From NCBI GenBank assembly GCA_024509875.1, contig JAMPIV010014148.1, positions 248,001-312,000 on the forward strand: a stretch of 64,000 bases of DNA, in the 5' to 3' direction. Every line of letters starts with the position of its first letter. The first letter of the stretch is position 1. The position numbers and the translations under genes are program-made. A model generated the notes under the pieces. That model did not search any database. It saw nothing but the letters and a program-made list of their open reading frames with translations, and had not been told where the DNA came from. The DNA is from Oreohelix idahoensis (lineage: Eukaryota > Mollusca > Gastropoda > Stylommatophora > Oreohelicidae). Positions 8,771 to 22,721 of this stretch are shown in pieces.

Positions 8771-11685
8771 GGGGGCATATACACCCAGAAATAGACAAAA
8801 AAGATTATTTTTGATTTGCATATAATAATTGAGTTTTAAATATTTACAAGCCTTTTTACTTCGATATTCTTTTTGAATTATGTGTTTATCTGTAATAGTT
8901 TATGAGTTATCAATGTTCAAAGAGAATCAGTGTGTTCCAAAAATCGCTGACTTTTAGTCCCAAAATATGCTTTTTTGCTAACCTTCATATTGGAAGGTAT
9001 ACCAAATAATAAACACTCCCTAGAAAAAATATACTCAATACAACGAATGCAATTAATACTCTTTTTTCATCCATCATGGCGGTAAAAAAAAACAACATAA
9101 ATGTGATTGAAACTTTGAGTTAATTTGTGGAAATACGTGAATATATTTGTGATAATTATGCCTTCAGACAAAAAGTTCGGTAAAGGTATATCAAAGAAGC
9201 GTAAATTTCATGGCAATCAATATACGGCTGAATGAAATGAAAGGAAAACAATCCTACAGAATGCATCGACATTCGGTACTGAGCCATGCGTTCATAGTTC
9301 AACACCATCGATGCAGACTGAATGTTTTGATACTGGAATGAAACGAAATGCCACGCCCCTTTCACGATCAGAGCAGAAAATTCTGGACATTAGCAACCTA
9401 ACACATGACTCTGATGAGGATATGTTTGAGTGAAGCTGTGACACAGATTCTGCAGAAACTGACGAGGAAGGTAATTATAATGTTAATGATACTGATTTGC
9501 TTGAGGGGCACAGAATTGTTGACATGGGTCTTCTTGGTCAGAACATTGCTGAAAAATTGTTGTGCACCTTTTGCCAAAGTTCTGTACAATTAGTTGAAGT
9601 CAAAAGGCAAGGACTTGAGAGTGAATTTGTATTTCATTGTAACAGTGCAAACTGTCATGAACAAAAACATTTCCCTTCAAGTAGTCAGCTCTTAGTAGGC
9701 AATGCAAAGGTAAATCTTATCAATCGGCGTGCAGCTTTTGCCATGCGCTGTATTGGCTGCAGTCACACCGACTTAAACACTGTCTGTGGTATAATGGATT
9801 TACCACCCCCAGTTAGACACAGCAGCAATGCTACTATACAGAAAGGAGTGGAGGATGCTGCTACTAGGGTGCAAATTATTAGCATGAAAAATGCTGCTGT
9901 TCAAGAGTATGGGAGTGCAGAAGAAGGTGACAAGAAGTTCCGAGACATTGATGTATCTTGTGATGGTATCTGGATGACCAGAGGCCATTCATCTATTGTT
10001 GGTGCCACAACTGTGATTGGCTTGCAAACTGGAAAGGTAATAGATACTCAGACAAAGAGTAAAAAGTGCAAATCTTGTCAGTACTGGGAGAAACAAGACC
10101 ACAACACAGACAAATTTCAACAATGGAAACAAAGTCATGCTGAGGTTTGTACGATGACCCATCACGGATCCTCAGGGTCAATGGAAGCAGCAGCAGCTTG
10201 TAACATTTTTTCTTGCTCAGCAGACAAGTATAATCTCAGGTATACAAAGTTCATTGGGGATGGAGACACTAACAGTTTCAAAAAGGTGTTTGAATCCTAG
10301 CCTTATGGAGAGGATTGTCTGATAGAAAAAATTGAACGTGTGGGTCATGTTCAGAAAAGAATGGGTACTAGGCTGAGAAATCTTAAGAAACTTTCTAAAG
10401 GAAAGTCTTTGCCTGATGGTAAATCCATAGGTGGTAAGGGTAGACTAACAGATAGTGTCATTGATAAGCTACAGGTATACTATGGAAATGCCATACGAGC
10501 TAACAAAAACAACCTTTGCAAAATGCGAGAAGAGGTTTGGGCGGTGTATTTCCATAAGACATCAACAGATGATAATCTTGTTCATAACTTTTGCAACATT
10601 GACTGGTGTCCCTACAAACAGGCTGTCAGAGAGATGGCATAGTGAATGACTTTAAGCACAAGAGAAACCTTCCAATTGCTGTCATGGAGGCTATTAAGCC
10701 CATATTCAAAGACCTCTCCAAGACAGAATTACTGAGAAAGTGCCTGCAAGGTTACACTCAAAATTATAATTAATCATTGAACAGTTTAATATGGAAATAT
10801 TGCCCTAAAATAAAAAATCAAGGACTTTCAACTGTAAATACAGCTGTTGCAATTGCTGTGTGCATCTTTAATGATGGAGCTAACAGCCTGAAAACAATCC
10901 TTCAGGAATGGGACATTCAGCCGGGAAAATGTATGCATACATTCTGTGTAGAAAAAGACAGTCTTCGCATAAAACATTCACAAAGGAAAGTTAAAGCTGC
11001 TTCTCTTGAAGCAAGAAAAGCCAAGAGACGTAGGAGGCTTGTCCTGGATGAAGAGCAGACACAAAGAGAGGATCAGCCGTATCTTCGTGGGGGATACTGA
11101 GCTCTTATCAGATAAGTGTTTTAATATTTTAAAAACTAAACTTTAACGAAAACAGGACCTGCGATTCACAGTTCCGGTGATATTTTCTACAATTGTAAAG
11201 CTATAGCCTTCAAATTTTGCGCACTTAAAGCCCATGTTATCCTTTATGGCATGAACGTCCACTTTCTTCTTACATGGTATAGAAACAGAGATATTGCTAT
11301 ACAAAGTTCTAAATTTGTGCTATTTAAAAGGGTCATATTGCAAGAGCCATATCTACAAAGCTCATTGGGGTAGACATTTTTGGGTGGTTCACGCCATAGG
11401 TAGGGATGTTATGCACATCATCTGCTGGTTTGGCATTCTTTGCACTTTTTATGTGAGTGAAATTCATTCCCAGGTGCACTGGGGGTTTTCCTTTCATTTT
11501 TTTTCATCACTTCATGTTAATTAATTATTTTCACATAAAATTTAAAATTTATAAAGTAAACTTTGTTCATCATAAAATATACTATCTCTTGTAACATGTG
11601 GCCAAATTTTATGTCAACAAGTTTGTTAGTTATTTTTCTGTTAATTTTTTAAAAAGATAACCCATTTTTGGCAGGGTGTGCCCCC
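8771..11685 (+). mobile_element. Kolobok-type DNA transposon, 2.9 kb
   Basis: The left end reads GGGGGCATATACACCC and the right end, reverse-complemented, GGGGGCACACCC. These are short terminal inverted repeats differing by a 4-base TATA indel, each flanked by TTAA. Between them lies one broken transposase gene (9158-11100) whose domain is usually named 'Mutator-like transposase' but resembles that of Kolobok elements, which also target TTAA. Termini, target and protein therefore agree. A piggyBac assignment is excluded by the protein. The element is inactive as it stands because of stops and a frameshift. Confidence 0.75.
9158..11100 (+). pseudogene. Kolobok/Mutator-like transposase, broken by four stops and one frameshift
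   Basis: ATG at 9158 opens MPSDKKFGKGISKKRK, a basic N terminus of the kind such proteins begin with. The same frame runs on to 10630. Recognisable blocks: CTFCQ and CNSANCHEQ (zinc-like cysteines, 9570-9660), CIGCSHTDLNTVCG (9750-9790), DIDVSCDGIWMTRGHSS (9945-9995, first catalytic Asp candidate), GSSGSMEAAA (about 10165), FIGDGDTNSF (10250-10280, second Asp candidate) and GHVQKRMGTRLRN (10340). In-frame stops are at about 9233 (TGA), 9431 (TGA), 10298-10300 (TAG) and 10771-10773 (TAA, at the position where family members carry the Glu of an N-E-S-x-N motif). A frameshift lies near 10630. The last part has SLIWKYCPKIKN and a Lys/Arg-rich tail (ARKAKRRRR). About 640 codons in total, close to the family's usual size. 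Domain identity is from my recall of the family. Confidence 0.8.
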
Positions 11686-11689
11686 TTAA
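11686..11689. repeat. TTAA target-site duplication, right side of Kolobok-type element
   Basis: Pairs with TTAA at 8767-8770 and directly follows the terminal CCCCC of the element. Confidence 0.7.
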
Positions 11690-11695
11690 GTTACA

Positions 11696-12846
11696 TGTGG
11701 CCGGGTGGTGAAGTTGTTATTTCATGTCTAAGTGAGTGATGGTTGTACTGGCTTAAAGCTCGCCAGAGGTGTTGATTACTCAGACTTTATTTGTTTTACA
11801 GGTATCGTTCCATTCCTCCTACTGTTGAAGTATGTGGAGAGCTTTAGTGGTTAAGATTTTTGAACCTGGAAAATGCGTCTACGTTATCCAACAGGCAAAT
11901 AATCCTCAACAGCCTTGTTCATTTAAAATGCTTTATTTAACATCAAACGGTTCAAATGGTTTCCAAACAAGTTTTAACAAATTATACAATTTTATACATC
12001 AGACGAAAATGGTCGTATGTTCTTCTCATAAATAACATATTTCCTGTCTTCACTTCAAATCAACAAATCTCCTTATAATAGTCGTTACCAATTTCATATT
12101 CTTCGATTTTCCTGGATTTTCAAAGTCTCATATTTACTTTCTTTCCTTTGTAGTTTTCTTCATTTGCTTTATTCTCTAATTCAAGCTTAATCGACCATTT
12201 TTCTTATATGTCCTTCATCTTCATTCTCTCAAGTAGGCTTATCGGTATTTTCATAGTATATCAAATGTAGCTGAAATTAACACTTGCGGGGCAAAAATTT
12301 ACTTACTTGTAAATCGAATAACAATACTAGTTCCATGTGTACAAATACATATATCTGAATTTCAGGCACAATAAATGTTGAGAACCTCAACTAAAAGAGC
12401 CAGAGTGTGGACACGTCTATCTGCATTGCTCTTTTCTTCATGACTACTTGCCGGTCACTAAATTCTTGCCGACAATTTTTTGCAGTGTTCTGAGCTTGCT
12501 GCATTCTCATTGGATAAATATCACGTGCTGAAAAGCGTGATGTCGCTATTTCTAACCTGCATCCTTATATCTCTATGACGACTGCCTGGTAAAATTAGCG
12601 TGCATTGTGTCAAACGCTGACCTAGCTGAAAATTCACCACTTTTGTATCCTACTCCTAGTGTCTCGAGTTATTTTTATTTTAGTTAAGAATTCTGCTTGT
12701 TTATTTTAGGGAATTGTATTTTATATTAATTATTATGACTAGACTCCAACACGAATAAATGGTCAAGTGGTCGGCCAAACGGCCACATATAGATCCCGGG
12801 GCCATGCAAATGTATCCCGCAGGGAGACATTTGAGTACTATCAATA
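11696..12846 (-). mobile_element. D-family LTR (11696-12787) with a stub of internal sequence, minus strand
   Basis: On the minus strand, internal sequence TTGATAGTACTCAAATGTCTCC ... GGGATACATTTGCATGGCCC (12846-12788) matches the internal 3' end of the D element at 54445-54488. It is followed by an LTR starting TGTGGCCG at 12787 and ending CGGCCACA at 11696. The ends form 8-bp inverted repeats and the length is about 1.09 kb. An AATAAA and a 'cctctggcg' block near the LTR end are shared with the other D copies. The rest of the internal region and the other LTR are absent. Confidence 0.6.
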
Positions 12847-13328
12847 CCAGAAGAAAAAAAATCCCGAAAAATTTTCTAACTCCAAAATTTTTCAGAAAAA
12901 TTTAACCTAAATCACTAACCGGGGGCTCTTGTATATATGCATTATATGACTGTCATACTCTAACCAAGCTTTACAAATGGATATCATTATTCAATACCTA
13001 GGCTACCAAAATTTTGCCGTGTGGCAACCTTGAACAACAAAACTGTTAACACCAATCTAAAATGTGCTACCCAGAAATGTACTGAGTGGGAACAGTGCAA
13101 AATTTGTTATATGGACTAACTCAAATCTAGTTCAAATCATGTGTTATAAAACTTCCTTATTACTCTAACAAAATACATCCAATTCATCTCGAGGCATCCA
13201 CATTGTATAATTGTCTAAATAAAGTCCATCCATAATGTAACCAAATCAACTTCTAAGTATCCATGTTATATAGATAATATTGTAGTCCATTCATAATAGT
13301 TCCAAGTTATTTCCAAGTATCCACATTT
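12847..13328. other. No gene seen; possibly more D-family internal sequence
   Basis: AT-rich sequence with repeated phrases such as 'tccattcataat', 'ccaagttat' and 'ccaagtatcca' spaced 60-100 bases apart (13190-13330), continuing after the SINE at 13701-13800. That indicates a degenerate tandem array interrupted by the SINE. Confidence 0.35.
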
Positions 13329-13339
13329 ATCATGACAAT
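13329..13339. repeat. 11-bp target-site duplication of the SINE (left)
   Basis: ATCATGACAAT here is repeated exactly at 13690-13700, flanking the SINE and its A-rich tail. Confidence 0.85.
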
Positions 13340-13689
13340 AGGGAGCCGCGCTAGCGTAGTGGTTACCACACCGCTCTGGCGACCGGGTGATCCAGGATCA
13401 AACCCGGGTGACGGCATTTGAGGATTTTTCGTCGACCGGAATTTGGACTGGATTACCTCGAGACCTGGCGAGGACATTTGAAGGAGTGTCGTCGACCAGG
13501 GATTGGCGGCTCTTGAGCCGACCCAGCTGTAATGGGTACCTCCGAAATCGGAGAGTATTTGCCTGAATGGCGAGGGCACCTGTCTCTGTACAAGAAAAAA
13601 GGGATACTCACGTAAAATCAATGTCAGGTTATACATAAATAATAACCTGAGATTTCGCCTCGAGTATTAGCGGGCGTAAGAAAAAAAAA
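13340..13689 (+). mobile_element. tRNA-derived SINE, full length with A tail
   Basis: The head (13341-13420) is tRNA-like. Box A of the internal RNA polymerase III promoter, TAGCGTAGTGG, lies at 13352-13362, and box B, GGATCAAACCC, at 13395-13405. The 43-base spacing is that of a tRNA gene. A body of about 200 bases without coding features follows, containing two similar segments with 'gtcgtcgacc' near 13430 and 13490, then a tail 'gtaag' plus ten or more A. Perfect 11-bp duplications flank it, so it was copied in by LINE machinery and has decayed little. The minus-strand open frame 13307-13636 over it is a shadow. Confidence 0.85.
13352..13405 (+). promoter_or_regulatory. Internal RNA polymerase III promoter of the SINE (box A and box B)
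   Basis: Box A TAGCGTAGTGG matches TRGYNNARNNG. Box B GGATCAAACCC matches GGTTCRANNCC with an A for T change. Both are in the tRNA order and spacing. Confidence 0.75.
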
Positions 13690-13700
13690 ATCATGACAAT
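13690..13700. repeat. 11-bp target-site duplication of the SINE (right)
   Basis: Second copy of ATCATGACAAT. Confidence 0.85.
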
Positions 13701-13769
13701 GATAGTCCATTCATAATAGTTCCAAGTTATTTTCTAGGTATTCATGTGTTGTTATTTTCTAGGTAAGTC

Positions 13770-14340
13770 ATTCATAATGCATTACTATGTTAGCTAAACA
13801 TGTCTAAGAATACATTTTTCATAATTCATTTGACTCTAATTTAACAATCAACATCTCAATATGTCAGCACAATTGACAAGATGAGGAAAAATATCTTACA
13901 ATATTACGGTACGACACTGAATCTGCATTCTGAGACGAAGATTTGTCAAATCATTTGTGTCTGGAACATCTACCGTCAGACTTAGTACAGTCTGAGTCAG
14001 TCAGATGCGCAGTCTATGATCTTACAAAAACGTATCTCTATAGTACATTGTAATTCATCTATAATTCTTCCAAGTTAGCTACAAAAAAAAAAAAAAAAAA
14101 AAAATCCAGAATTTTATTCATTAAAACTCGTTTAACTCCAATCTAACAACCAATATCTCATACATGAGCAATATTTAACAAAATGGAAATTATTTGACAT
14201 TTGTACAAAGTCGACACCGAATCTGCCTTCTGAGACGAAGATTTGTCAGATCGTTTGTGTCTGTAACATCTGCTGTCAGAACTAGTATAGTCTGAGTCTA
14301 TAATCTTACATTAATATCTCTGTGGTGCAGGTAAAGGAAG
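13770..14340. repeat. Diverged tandem duplication, about 290-bp unit, with an A22 tract
   Basis: Unit 1 (about 13780-14060) and unit 2 (about 14065-14335) share an ordered series of blocks: 'aacaatcaacatctca' versus 'aacaaccaatatctca', then 'tctgagacgaagatttgtca', then 'gtttgtgtctg', then 'tctgagtc' and 'atcttaca'. A run of 22 A residues at 14083-14104 starts the second unit. No coding potential is seen. Confidence 0.65.
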
Positions 14341-14543
14341 GGATGGAAAGATCATCATGTCAGGGGTGGAAAGTGCTCAGCTCGACAATTTGTTACGCAC
14401 AGTCGCAGAAAGCAATATAGGTTATAGTAATACCGTCAAAGGCAATGTCAAGTGGACTGGTCCATAAAAGTGTTATCAGTTCTACTTAAGTATCTGTCAC
14501 GTGATCTTTTTTCTTTACCTGCCACAGAAGTGAGTAAGAATGT
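14341..14543. other. No gene seen
   Basis: Single-copy-looking sequence between the tandem duplication and the left edge of duplicated segment copy 1. It does not match the sequence left of copy 2 (60958-61264), so the duplication boundary lies at the TTATTATTA run beginning about 14544. Confidence 0.4.
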
Positions 14544-14931
14544 GTTATTATTATTATTTCATTTTCCATCAAGAATGTATGGATATAAGCGAGAATGTGT
14601 TTATGTAATTTTTGTATTGATGATTGATGACACATTCAAAAATACAGATTAATTGTAGACGGTTTGACCACATGAGTGAGTGTCGGTATACAGAATGTAT
14701 TAATTGGTATTTTTATTTATTTATTTATTGTTTTGTTTATTTTATTATTTATTTATTTATTTTTTCCCAATTACTATCTTGTTTGTTTAAAAAAAGAAAA
14801 ACCTACTCATTTTTTATTATGATTGCATATTGTATATGAATGCTGTTATGTTAACTTTATAACGTTGCATGCCCTTAAAGTAATGCTTAAAGTAACATGT
14901 GGGAATGAAAGGATATAGTATGCAAGATAAA
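14544..14931 (+). repeat. Duplicated segment copy 1, left piece
   Basis: Matches 61265-61628 nearly base for base, from 'ttattattattt' through 'atgtatggatataagcgagaatgtg' to 'gtatgcaagataaa'. Copy 2 then continues 'tgagagtggaagg' whereas copy 1 enters LTR element A at 14932 and resumes at 35153. No protein is recognised. The segment looks like the 3' UTR of a non-LTR element, because it leads to an AATAAA and a TTCG repeat (35220-35230 and 61690-61710). Confidence 0.8.
14927..14931. repeat. 5-bp target-site duplication of LTR element A (left)
   Basis: ATAAA here and at 35153-35157. Copy 2 of the duplicated segment has a single ATAAA at this place, which confirms the empty site. Confidence 0.85.
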
Positions 14932-17411
<2,480 letters not shown>

Positions 17412-17440
17412 ATAGCCCCTCCTCAAGTGTGATGTCAATC
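17412..17440 (-). promoter_or_regulatory. Polypurine tract region of element A
   Basis: Minus strand ...CACTTGAGGAGGGGCTAT directly precedes the LTR start TGTGATAA. The purine-rich AGGAGGGG is the likely plus-strand primer. It lies about 50 bases past the pol stop codon at 17478. Confidence 0.6.
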
Positions 17441-17477
17441 GTACTCAGAAGAGCTTAGCCTTCTTGCTCAGGATTCC

Positions 17478-19620
17478 TTAATCCTTTTCCTCATCTTCGT
17501 TTTTCTCTCCGGTTTCCACCCTTTCCTCTACTTGTCTGTGCTCTCCGTCCTGCCTCATAGGATGACGGCTTAAAAATTCCGCTCCTACGTTATGTTTTCC
17601 TTGGATATAGTCCACTTGGAACGTGTAAGGTTGTAGAACAAGCGACCACCTCATCAGTCTAGCATTCAAATTCTTTGAATTGGCGAGGAAGGTCAGAGGT
17701 TGGTGATCACTCTGGATTGTAAATTTCCTTTCGTACAGGTATGCTTGAAATTTGTGTATTCCCCAGACGAGGGACAAACATTCCTTTTCGAGTGTGGAAT
17801 AGTTTTGTTCTGCTCGGTTTAACTTCCGACTCGCATATGCGACCGGAAATAGATTTGGTGGGCTTCTGTCATCTGGCTGTAGTAATGTAGCCCCGATTCC
17901 AATGTTACTGGCATCTGTGCGCAAGATGAATTTTCTAGTTAAATCCGGAAGCCGTAAAATAGGTTTTGTGGTGAGTTTCTCTTTTAAGAGTGCATATGCA
18001 TGTTCACATTCTGCTGACCATGTCACTTTATCTGGGTTTCCTTTCTTGGTTAGCGATGTAAGCGGCGCACAGAGGCTATTAAAATCCTTTATATATCTCT
18101 GGTAGAATCCACAGAGAGATACAAATGACCGGACATCCCTTTTTGTGGACGGTCTCGGTGCATTTCTCAGCTTCTCAACGTTTTGAGTCTCGGGGAACAT
18201 GGTCCCATGGGATATGGTATGTCCTAGGAACTCTAGCTGTTCACACCCAATTTGACATTTGGTTGGGCGGGCGGTTAGTCCCGCTTCTCTGTGTCTGTTA
18301 AACAGCAAGGATAGCGCTGATATATGTTCTTCAAACGATTCAGTAGCTACTAGGATATCATCCATAAAATTGCAGATGGCGGGATGATTCAAAGGATCTA
18401 ATAACTTTCGCATCATCCTTGTGAAGACACTAGGAGCATTGTTCAGTCCAAATGGCATCACATTAAACTCGAAGTGTCCATCGGGAGTACTGAAGGCTAA
18501 CAGGTTCCTCACCTCAGCTTTTACCGGTATTTGATAGTACCCTTTACTGAGGTCGATCTTTGAAAAATAGCGAGCCCTGCTCAGCTTAGTAAATAGCTGG
18601 TTCTGGTCCGGTAACGGTTCTGGCTGGAACTGTGTTAACGCATTCAGCTGTCGGTAGTCGATGCACAGGTGGTGTTCTCCACTGGGTTTGCGTAATAGCA
18701 CCACTCCCGCACTGTTAGGGGACTCCGACTTCGAAATTATGCCTTCCTTAAGTAAGTAATCAATTTCTTGCTTTAATGCCGTCGCCTTGGCATACGGAAT
18801 CGGATAGGTTCTCATTCGGACGGGCGTAGGATCCGTGACTTCCATGTCAAACTCCATCAGGTTTGTCCGGCCCGGTTTGTCTGACAGAGAGTCAGCGTGG
18901 TTTTCCATCAATCTCCTTACTTTTTCTTGCTGGGCTTCCGTTAAGGTGGAGCTTATTTTCACATCTAAATGTGATTCCTCCTGTATCACCGCGTACTCTA
19001 CGGATGATAATGGCTCCACTTCCATTTGCATTGCAATGGCCATAGTCATGAGGTGCGCTGGTTCGGCAGGGGCTCGCTCGTAAAACTTCTTAAGCAGATT
19101 TAAGTGATAAATTTTCTGCTTTCCGTTCACGGCGATTTTATAGTTGGTGCGAGAAATCTTTTCCACCACTTTGTAGGGTCCCCTCCAGCAAATCTGCAAT
19201 TTATTACTGCTACTTGGCAGATGAAGTAGCACCTTCTCTCCTACTGCTAGTTCTCGGTCCTTCGCATTGCGATTGTAATATTTGGCATGCCTCCGCCTAG
19301 CTTCCCGTACTTTTGCTGTGGCTAATTCCCAGCCAGTCTTCAGGCGTTGTTTCAAGTCTGTGACGTACTGGAAGGCTGATGTGACAGTGTCGTCTGCCTT
19401 GGCATCTGTCCATGTTCTTAGTAATGCTTCTAATGGACCTTTAATAGGTCTTCCGAAGAGTAATGTGGCGGGAGGAACTCCAGTTGACGCATGCGGTACT
19501 TCCCTATAAGCAAACAATGCGGCAGGAAGATACTGATCCCAAGTTTCTGGCTTCTCCTGTGCCAACTTCCGAAGAATAGAGGTGAGCGTCCCGATAAACC
19601 GCTCTACTTGCCCGTTACTT
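17478..19620 (-). pseudogene. Element A pol, second half: integrase C terminus, reverse transcriptase, RNase H
   Basis: Read from 19620 downward: a stop codon next to SNGQVERF (the integrase Glu region, broken at the insertion point of B), then the integrase tail with the GPY/F-type module (ICWRGPYKVVEKIS, about 19170), then the RT. RT landmarks: PTPVRMRTYPIPYAKA (18800), LCIDYRQLNAL (18660), YFSKIDLSKGYYQIPV (18550), FNVMPFGLNNAPSVF (18450), NFMDDILVA (catalytic box, 18360) and LEFLGHTIS (18215). RNase H carries FILRTDASNIGIGATL (17920), AEQNYSTLEKECL (17790) and FTIQSDHQPLTFLA (17710), and the frame ends EEKD at 17478. This 695-codon stretch is intact. Integrase sits before RT, as in Gmr1-like elements and as in element C, its close relative. 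The first in-frame methionine is not a true start. Confidence 0.9.
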
Positions 19621-19622
19621 TA

Positions 19623-19627
19623 TGGGT
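19623..19627. repeat. Target-site duplication of element B (left)
   Basis: TGGGT here against GGGGT at 28106-28110: four of five bases match (GGGT), so it is a 4-5 bp duplication with one possible substitution. Confidence 0.6.
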
Positions 19628-20085
19628 TGTCACATAATATCTTTTGTTGCGCACATGGACTTTGGTGGAATAAACATATATTTTGGTGCGCACGTCAGCT
19701 TTAAAGAAAATGGTGCAAAGGGGTGCAATGGAATGGAGTGAACAGGAAGCCTGACAGAGAAAGATGTCAGTTGGCCGGCTTTAGAAGCCGCATTGCATAT
19801 TAATCGTGCTCTCTTTAAGGGTGCTGGGTTTTGTACAGCATTGTTGTATAGTCCAGGGGTAGTAGGACTTGTTGATCCAGTCATATGGTTATTGCTGACA
19901 ATGTATTGCTATTATTATTGAATTCCTACGTGTTTCATTGTTATTATTAAAAAGGGAGATTGTCAGCACGCCTTCGTGTACGCTTTGTGAATGGCGTTTA
20001 CAAGTATGTTGATTGTGTGACCTTTCGCAGTTTGATACGAGCTTAGAGGACAATGTCATGAAAGTGTAGATATTATACTGTGACA
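19628..20085 (+). repeat. 5' LTR of element B (458 bp)
   Basis: TG...CA ends, and matches 27648-28105 except for about nine sites. AATAAA occurs at 19669-19674. Confidence 0.9.
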
Positions 20086-22721
20086 TATTTTTGGGGGCTG
20101 TGGTCCTCTATACACGTGTATTTTAGCGTTCCACTTTGTTAGTGACTGCTGGTATCTGGATATTTGTAGTATTGATCTTATTACGGGCTCCCTCGTAGCA
20201 AGTTTACAGTTGTCGAGGCTTTTGTTGGCGATTGGGTTGCATCCCATTATATGTGCGATTGTTTTTTCTGATGAGGACATTTTGCAATGGGTTTGTTGTC
20301 GGCGAAAACAAGCTACAAGTTCGTGCATGGACTCATTGCGCAGTGTGAAGACAATGAAGCTAAGGTTTAATGAGTTCCTGTCTGGCTGGGGCGACGACGA
20401 TGCCGTCTTGTTGTTGGATTAGCTCCATTGTCAGTGATTTGGAGAGCTAATTGTGGGTCTGTCGTAATTGTGGTGGAAAATAGGAGGTTTTAGTTCCTTC
20501 CAGGCGTAGGCGAAGAGGTTTTAATTTGTCGGTCGTTGCAGTTGCAGCTGATTTTTGGAGTATCGGTGGTCCAGTGGTGGCCTACCTGCTGAGAGCACGA
20601 ATACATCGCCTACATTGGGATCTGTGTTACAACAAATTATGTGGATACTACACGTGTGTACCTGCCAGTACACATCTTACAGCTCGCCTCTACCGCGAAT
20701 ACGTTGCCTTGCCTGTGCATGCTTATTGCGCGACTCTGCTGCAGTGACTTTTTGTCCGCATGAAAATTTAACTCGTTTGTGAATACTACGGACTATCGTT
20801 GTCGTGCTGAGAAACTGTTCGTGATGAGGAACTATACGTGATTTACGGAGCAGCATTATTCGTGAATGCTGATGCTGGTATATAGCGTTGGATGAGACAG
20901 AACATTGTAGTCGTGCTGATTAATTGTACGTGAATGGTGGATACGACCATGACACATTTTCTGATGCAGTGGTCTATGTTACGCAGCTGATAAAAGACGT
21001 GATGGACTTTATGTCGTTTCTTGCTGCAGCCATAGTTCAATAACGAATGATATTTTCTGGACGTCGCTTAGTTACCAGTTATCATTTATTATGCTGGTAT
21101 TGCCTTTCTTGGACACAGACATAAGAAGGCCAGTTACATTGGTGTGGATTTTTGAGAGCGGAACGGAATGGGAAAATACTGAACATTGATTTATTTTCTT
21201 ATTACTACATCCATTGGTGGCTTCAAGGTTTCAGCTACGAGAATACCTGACGCCGATTGTGGATCTTGGTTTTGAATTTGTTCAGAACATTTTGCCGCAA
21301 CCGGACAGTGCAGAGTGCACTAAGCGTAACTGATTGTGGCAATAACATTTGTTGGTACTATTCGTGCTTTTGTCTCGTGATTCATTATCATCATTCGATT
21401 GAGGAGCTGGGATTGGAAATTTGAGGATTCAGTTTACAGAAAGACAGTCATAAATTTAGTTATATTTCTTGTTTTCTTTTCTCTTGCTGTTCTACTTTCT
21501 TTTTTGACGTCACTTTATTTTATGTGTTTCCCGTATCGTCATGTTTTTAATTACTGGTCTACTCTGCTCATCCATTTGAATTTTTTTCGTTTAGCTCGTT
21601 TCTCCATATGCTGGTAGTTGCAATGATGCTTTTCTGTTACTATTTTATTATCTGTTCTTTTCATTGTCTCTGATACTTTCATTTGCAATTTCATTTGTTT
21701 TACATATTTCAATTATTTGTGTGACTTCTTTCTGCCTTTTGATATTGCCTTGCTACAGACCTCGTCGCTTCACCGTCCACTACTGGTTTTCGTGCCGTCT
21801 TTGTTGTCTTATTATTGTAATGCATTGGTTTTAAGTGTGGTATTGGTGGCGTGTTTAACATATTTTTTTTTTCCTTATGGGAAAGGGATCATGTTGAACT
21901 GATTTCTTTAGACAGTAACACTGTCAGTGTTGCAGTGGGGTACAGGCTCAGAGAGTTGACCCTGTTCACTGTCCAGCATAACTGACCGTGCACATTTTCA
22001 GTGTTTTAGCGGTGATTGTCTTGTTTGTATGCATAGTGTCATATTTTTGCAAGTATTCTTTTTCGTCATGTTTTGCTATCGTGTTCTCCTGTTTTCTTCT
22101 TGCTATCTTGTACATAAGTTATATTGACAATCTCCTTGTTCTCGTTTGTTAACAGTACGGTTTGTATATACTTATTTGTTTCTATCTCATATATCTGTCA
22201 TCACTTTCTTATCGTACTGTTGGTGTTTGTTTGTCAAGTGAGTTCGTGTCTCATCATTATATGTACTGTTCATAGTATATGGATTTTTTATTTCCTTTCT
22301 TACATGATATGTATTTGTAAAATCACGCATTGGTGAAATAAGAGATGGGGTACGGACATCATTTTTTTAGCCATTATGCAGATGTCCTTGTCTAAAGCTA
22401 CCACTGTGTGAGCTTGAGATTTATGTCATTGTATCTTGACATTGATTGGGTATAGACAAGCAAGGATTCGTTTCATCGGATCCCTTATTTTGAACTGTCT
22501 TGTCATACTGTATTTTCACCTGCTTGTTTTTTTAATCAGGTGTATTCGTGACTGCAGGTACATCGTACCCATCGTCTGCACATATATATTGGTCGTGTGC
22601 AACAATATATTCATTATTAATTTTGTAGGGGTATGGGTACAATTTGAGGAACTGGGAACCTTCATACTTTTACTTATTTCTTAGCTTGCCACCGCATTTG
22701 TATTGCACATAGATCTATACT
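20086..22721 (+). other. Leader of element B: primer-binding site and 2.6 kb of non-coding sequence
   Basis: TGGGGGCTG at 20092 matches the start of a tRNA-Pro primer-binding site (TGGGGGCTCG...) for eight bases, six bases after the LTR. The rest up to the gag ATG at 22722 has only short open frames with no domain. It is pyrimidine-rich from 21440 onward. The length is far above the roughly 0.3 kb leader of element C. Either it carries structural or packaging signals or it contains an old insertion I cannot delimit. Confidence 0.5.

Noticed and set aside
13307..13636. 109-codon minus-strand frame
   Set aside because: It lies over the tRNA-derived SINE and is explained by it.
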